Assembly: GCF_038005225.1 (NCBI RefSeq)
Contig: NZ_JBBOSU010000001.1
Coordinates: 546,001-610,000, forward strand
Length of the DNA: 64,000 bases
Reading direction: 5' to 3'
Origin: Solibacillus sp. FSL K6-1523
GTDB lineage: Bacteria; Bacillota; Bacilli; Bacillales_A; Planococcaceae
The notes below the pieces were generated by a model, which saw only the letters and a list, made by a program, of their open reading frames with translations, had not been told where the DNA came from and ran no database searches. Of this stretch, positions 60,572 to 64,000 are shown piece by piece. The position numbers and the translations under genes were made by a program. The number at the start of each line of letters is the position of its first letter. Position 1 is the first letter of the stretch.

Positions 60572-60668
60572 GGATAAAAAGTTGAAAGTGTTGGATAGAA
60601 TCTGAAATGTGTTGGATAGAAATCGAAAAGTGACGGATAGAATCGCGAATTTGATGGATAGCGGCAAA
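60572..60668 (+). repeat. Five-unit 21-bp-period intergenic array (T3), core TTGGATAGAAT
   Basis: GGATA cores start at 60572, 60593, 60614, 60635 and 60656, exactly 21 bp apart. Units read TGGATAAAAA, TTGGATAGAATCTGAAATGTG, TTGGATAGAAATCGAAAAGTG, ACGGATAGAATCGCGAATTTG and ATGGATAGC. Stops in all useful frames argue against coding. It lies between convergent genes. The core differs from arrays T1/T2 but period and unit number are the same. Confidence 0.75.
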
Positions 60669-60702
60669 AGAGTAGGCGGACACCCTAAGTTTGGCGACCT
60701 CC

Positions 60703-60740
60703 AAAAAAATCCGCCACTCCCAAATTAGGAGCGACGGATT
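60703..60740 (-). terminator. Terminator of csaB (minus strand)
   Basis: On the minus strand AATCCGTCGCTCC-taattt-GGGAGTGGCGGATT followed by TTTTTT. Confidence 0.85.
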
Positions 60741-60764
60741 ACCTACCCAAAACTAATAATTAAC

Positions 60765-61841
60765 TTACTTCGAAAACGTCTCTAAAGCCAATTTTGCAGT
60801 AGCATTCGCTTCTGCTTGAAGTGTTTGAACTTGCACACGTAACGCTTGTTCGATCGTCGTACGCTCAGCTAACATCTCAACAGCACGCTCGAATAGCTGC
60901 GCCCCGTCCCAATCATCTTTTTCTACATGACCGATCACCGGTTGCCCCGCAATATCGGCAAAAGCATCGATTTTCGGATCATAGGAAAGTGCGATAAACG
61001 GTGTTGCTTGGATCGCTGAGAAGATTAACGAGTGCAAGCGCATCCCGATTAATAAATCAGATTGTCCAATGACCGCAATTTTCTCCTCGATTGATAGATC
61101 ACCGGGTGCGACAATTGCCGCCTCCTGCATAAGCGCGGCAAGCTCCTTTGATGATTTTTCATCATGCTCGCCATGCATCGGGATAAATACAATCGTTTTT
61201 CCGTCACGTACAAGTAAATCTAAGCTGTCAGCAATCTTTTGCTTGAACGGAACAGCAGATGGCCAATCACGCACACTGACCGTAATATAGCCGTTGTTGA
61301 AATTTTGCCCAGAAAGCCATTCACTGCGAAACGCTTCCGCATCTAGCCCCATAACAGGATCCGGCACAATTGCCACTGAATTATTCACACCAATGTCCGC
61401 TAAAAGTTGTTTTGACGCTTCGTCGCGGACGGTAATTTGCTCAACCTTTTTAAACGTATTTTTCACAAGGAGTTGACTAATTTTTTGGTTGATTGGCCCC
61501 ATACCTTGCGCATAAACGAATACCGGCTTTTTATGGAACTTCGCAATGCGGATAATGCCGCAATAGTAGGGGATTGACTTCATCCCCGTTTGATCTTGCA
61601 TTAAACTGCCGCCACCACTAATGAGTCCATCAGCTTGCTTCAGCATTTGTGAAACTTCTTTTAGTTTCCAACGATTGACCGCATTGACACTATAAGTTTG
61701 CGCGGTACTTGTTGGATTATTTGATAGCACCGTAATTTTAACATCAGGCTGCCGCTTACGAAGGGCATGGACGATTGAAAATAAAATCGCCTCATCCCCA
61801 ACATTATCAAAGCCGTAGTAGCCAGAAAGCACTACATGCAT
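60765..61841 (-). CDS. csaB: Polysaccharide pyruvyl transferase CsaB
   Basis: A 358-residue transferase adding ketal-linked pyruvate from PEP to the secondary cell wall polymer, the modification recognised by SLH domains of S-layer proteins. LSGYYGFDNVGDEAILFSIV at the N-terminus, LISGGGSLMQDQTG, and the C-terminal IGMRLHSLIFSA with a conserved His match CsaB. Start chosen at ATG 61841, which overlaps the stop codon of the upstream gene by one base (TAATG); the GTG at 61850 lies inside the ribosome-site region GAGGTGG. The arrangement after a flippase-like/DUF5693 gene fits wall-polymer export and modification. Confidence 0.93.
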   Translation of the reverse strand: MHVVLSGYYGFDNVGDEAILFSIVHALRKRQPDVKITVLSNNPTSTAQTYSVNAVNRWKLKEVSQMLKQADGLISGGGSLMQDQTGMKSIPYYCGIIRIAKFHKKPVFVYAQGMGPINQKISQLLVKNTFKKVEQITVRDEASKQLLADIGVNNSVAIVPDPVMGLDAEAFRSEWLSGQNFNNGYITVSVRDWPSAVPFKQKIADSLDLLVRDGKTIVFIPMHGEHDEKSSKELAALMQEAAIVAPGDLSIEEKIAVIGQSDLLIGMRLHSLIFSAIQATPFIALSYDPKIDAFADIAGQPVIGHVEKDDWDGAQLFERAVEMLAERTTIEQALRVQVQTLQAEANATAKLALETFSK

Positions 61842-64000
61842 TAAGACCACCTCGCCATTACTTTTTTAGCCACTTTAAGTAGTAGCTTAAAGATAAAGAT
61901 AAATACATAACCAATAATTAAACCGAAAATAACACTATAAACTGTACGCAATACCGAAACGCCAAGTGGAATGTGTAAATGCGTAAATGTATTCATGATC
62001 GATAGGAAACCAATTACACCCGGTATAAGTAGGATGCTTCCCCATTTGCGATTAATACTCATTGCATAAAGCGCGACAATAAACAGCGGGAAGCCAATTA
62101 AAAACTCCTTCGTTCTAGGGCGAATGTATAATACATCCTCTAACCATTGACGAATCACTAATTCCAGATTGCTTACTGAGCCTGCGTTTCCTGTACGGCT
62201 AATGTAGAATAAGCCAACGACAGCAACAATAGCAAGTAGCAGTAAGTGCCAGTAACGAACTTCTTTATTGACAATTTTCACAGAAGTAGAGAGTGCATTT
62301 TTATAGCCGTTTTCAAAAATATTGGACATCAACATGAAGACGAACAGGCTGACACCCGCAATTGGGATAATGTAAACGAGTTTCACCCCGCGGAATTGCT
62401 CAAAGCCTGTAACGAAGCCATTGCCATTTAATAAACCAACAACAATCGCGATACCAACCGCACTAATTGCCACGGCTTTCATATATTGAACAGTAATTTT
62501 AACGAAACTACTTGAGCCTTGTGCTGTATGAACGACCGCATAAATCGGTGTTAATACCGCAATAATTAAAGCAAATGATTGAATGAATAGCAGGCGATCC
62601 AGTAAGAAGTAAGCAACTGCCAGTAATAGCATGACTAATGTTGCTAAAATTCGCAGTGGATTGCATTTTAACAAGCCAAACATAATGTACGTGAAAATAA
62701 TGCCTGCTAGTAAAATCATCGCAGTTGCCCAAGAAGGAACATCGATTTTATCAAATGCAGCAGGTGTACCTAACTGATATGAAGCGTGCATACGTTTTTG
62801 AACATCTGTTAAATAATCAACAGCAAGCTCTAAGTTTTCTGTTGGATTTTCTGTCGTTTTAATATGGTAGAAAATCGATTTGATATTACGCTCTTTGACT
62901 GCGCGAACTGTACGATCAACCATCTTCTGTAACGTTAATGTCGTTTCACGGTTAATATCGATACTGTGTAGGCGAATCGAGTCGTAATTTGTATTACGTG
63001 CAAGCGTTTGTTCACCAATCATTGCATTACCTTCAATTGTATAGAAGGAATAATCGGCCTCTTTTAATTGAGTGATCATCGCACTTTGTGATTCTTGTCC
63101 AAAGCCGATTACTTCAGCGCCAGAACCAAGTAGTCTAGATGTATTATCGGATTTCATATCTACTAATTGTTGAACGATTTTGTTGTTCACAACTTCACTT
63201 TGAGCGTTTGTCACGCGGAATACATGAAGTAAACCTTGTGCTTGAATCGCTTCAAGTGCGATCTCATCATAGCCAATCGGTGTATCAATATCGTAATCTT
63301 CATTTGAACGAGCTAGGAAGTAGAATGGCTCATCGCCAATCATCACTTTCTCTAAATCGATATTGTCCGTAATTAATTGCTCATAATAAGGATCTTCAGG
63401 GACAGAAATATAATACCCAGGCTCCGTCACATCAATCGCATCACGGTAAGGGGTAAAGCGCAGTTGTGCCGCTAAATTGCTTTCTTTAAAAATCGAAATA
63501 ATATTTTGATTTTCTAAATCTCTCAGATGGATCGGACTCAAACTGACAGTCGTTAATCCCGCCTCTTTTAATGTGGCAAGAATTTCATCTACGGATAAGT
63601 CGCTTTCAGTAGAAGTAGTTAAAATTTCATCATAGGGAATAATAATTTCATACGTTTTATTACTTTGTTCTGCTTTCCAACGATTGATTAACCCCGTGGA
63701 AGAGGCAAGTAGTAATAGGACAATGATCGCCCATAGCCAAGTGCGTTTTAATTTCATCGTGGTCCTCTTTCTTTCTGGTAATTGAAGTTTTTTTCCGATT
63801 ACAGGAATTTTACGTAAATCATCTGGATGGATGGCTCCTGTTAGCCATAGCAGTCCGAAATACACGACACCGCCAATAGCCATTGCTATAAATACATAGC
63901 CGAGTGCTAAAAGACGTCCCCAGCTCGCCACATCAAAGAACAACGTAGGTAGTCCAACAACAGCACCCATTATAATAGAAGAAAGTACAATCTTTACAGT
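61841..64000 (-). CDS. Flippase C-terminus joined in frame to a DUF5693 membrane protein (partial)
   Basis: The frame is open through the right window edge. The first 82 visible residues (down to LPERKRTT) resemble the C-terminal end of MATE/Wzx polysaccharide flippases (GRLLALGYVFIAM..., FGLLWLTGAIHPDDLRKIPVIGKK). Without any stop codon the frame continues at an internal ATG (63757) into a 638-residue DUF5693-like protein. That part has an N-terminal helix (TWLWAIIVLLLLASS), a soluble domain to about residue 400, then roughly eight transmembrane helices. AAAGAGG lies 6 nt before the internal ATG, so separate initiation is also possible. csaB is coupled by TAATG. A role in wall-polymer export is inferred from context. 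Confidence 0.75.
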   Translation of the reverse strand, partial: TVKIVLSSIIMGAVVGLPTLFFDVASWGRLLALGYVFIAMAIGGVVYFGLLWLTGAIHPDDLRKIPVIGKKLQLPERKRTTMKLKRTWLWAIIVLLLLASSTGLINRWKAEQSNKTYEIIIPYDEILTTSTESDLSVDEILATLKEAGLTTVSLSPIHLRDLENQNIISIFKESNLAAQLRFTPYRDAIDVTEPGYYISVPEDPYYEQLITDNIDLEKVMIGDEPFYFLARSNEDYDIDTPIGYDEIALEAIQAQGLLHVFRVTNAQSEVVNNKIVQQLVDMKSDNTSRLLGSGAEVIGFGQESQSAMITQLKEADYSFYTIEGNAMIGEQTLARNTNYDSIRLHSIDINRETTLTLQKMVDRTVRAVKERNIKSIFYHIKTTENPTENLELAVDYLTDVQKRMHASYQLGTPAAFDKIDVPSWATAMILLAGIIFTYIMFGLLKCNPLRILATLVMLLLAVAYFLLDRLLFIQSFALIIAVLTPIYAVVHTAQGSSSFVKITVQYMKAVAISAVGIAIVVGLLNGNGFVTGFEQFRGVKLVYIIPIAGVSLFVFMLMSNIFENGYKNALSTSVKIVNKEVRYWHLLLLAIVAVVGLFYISRTGNAGSVSNLELVIRQWLEDVLYIRPRTKEFLIGFPLFIVALYAMSINRKWGSILLIPGVIGFLSIMNTFTHLHIPLGVSVLRTVYSVIFGLIIGYVFIFIFKLLLKVAKKVMARWS

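Overview
The window is a contiguous, gene-dense, low-GC Firmicutes chromosome segment. It carries endospore genes (spo0F, spoIIR, spoIID, spoIIQ, spoIIID). Its gene order matches the Bacillus subtilis stretch running rpoE - pyrG - spo0F - fbaA - rho - rpmE - tdk - prfA - ywlC - glyA - upp - atp - murAA - spoIID - mbl - flhO/flhP - fabZ - ssbB - ywqA/ywqB. Protein details and csaB (pyruvylation of the S-layer-anchoring wall polymer) suggest a Planococcaceae member close to Solibacillus or Lysinibacillus. The genus is inferred from memory of families, not from a search.

Layout. 1-1863: adenosylcobalamin supply (ABC ATPase-CbiZ fusion, cut by the window edge, and a PduO-type adenosyltransferase). 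2050-13037: fatty-acid and branched-acyl-CoA catabolism (fadF, thiolase, 3-hydroxyacyl-CoA dehydrogenase, two acyl-CoA dehydrogenases, a TetR regulator, and the B12-dependent mutase IcmF). Two matching FadR/TetR-like operators overlap the promoters of fadF and of the thiolase operon. 13224-24538: small membrane protein, rpoE, pyrG with an apparent CTP-sensing attenuator, DUF2529 protein, spo0F, fbaA, tal, murAB, glpX, rho, rpmE, tdk. 24685-35638: prfA-prmC-spoIIR-ywlC-mntP-ywlE-mcp-rpiB-ywlG-glyA-upp-mnaA, with a DnaA-box cluster at ywlC. 36244-43303: complete F1Fo ATP synthase operon atpIBEFHAGDC. 43592-52402: ywzB, murAA, spoIID, spoIIQ, spoIIID, mbl, flhO, flhP, an EpuA-like protein, fabZ. 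52514-64000: hypothetical protein, lipoprotein, ywpF, ssbB, SNF2 helicase ywqA with SWIM-protein ywqB, an IDEAL-domain protein, csaB, and an in-frame flippase-DUF5693 reading frame that leaves the window.

The genes are mostly conserved housekeeping functions. The unusual content is between them. A mosaic repeat family occurs at about 13 intergenic places. It is built from three modules: a long hairpin plus the palindrome AATTACGCC-n2-GGCGTAATT (alpha); a three-stem RNA-like unit with GTCCT/ATCGT loops and clear compensatory changes between copies (beta), which resembles the described Bacillaceae-1 RNA motif; and a cloverleaf-like unit with a GGTTCAAACC hairpin (gamma). Separately, three intergenic loci carry five-unit arrays with an almost exact 21-bp period. 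No rRNA, tRNA, CRISPR array or complete insertion sequence was seen.
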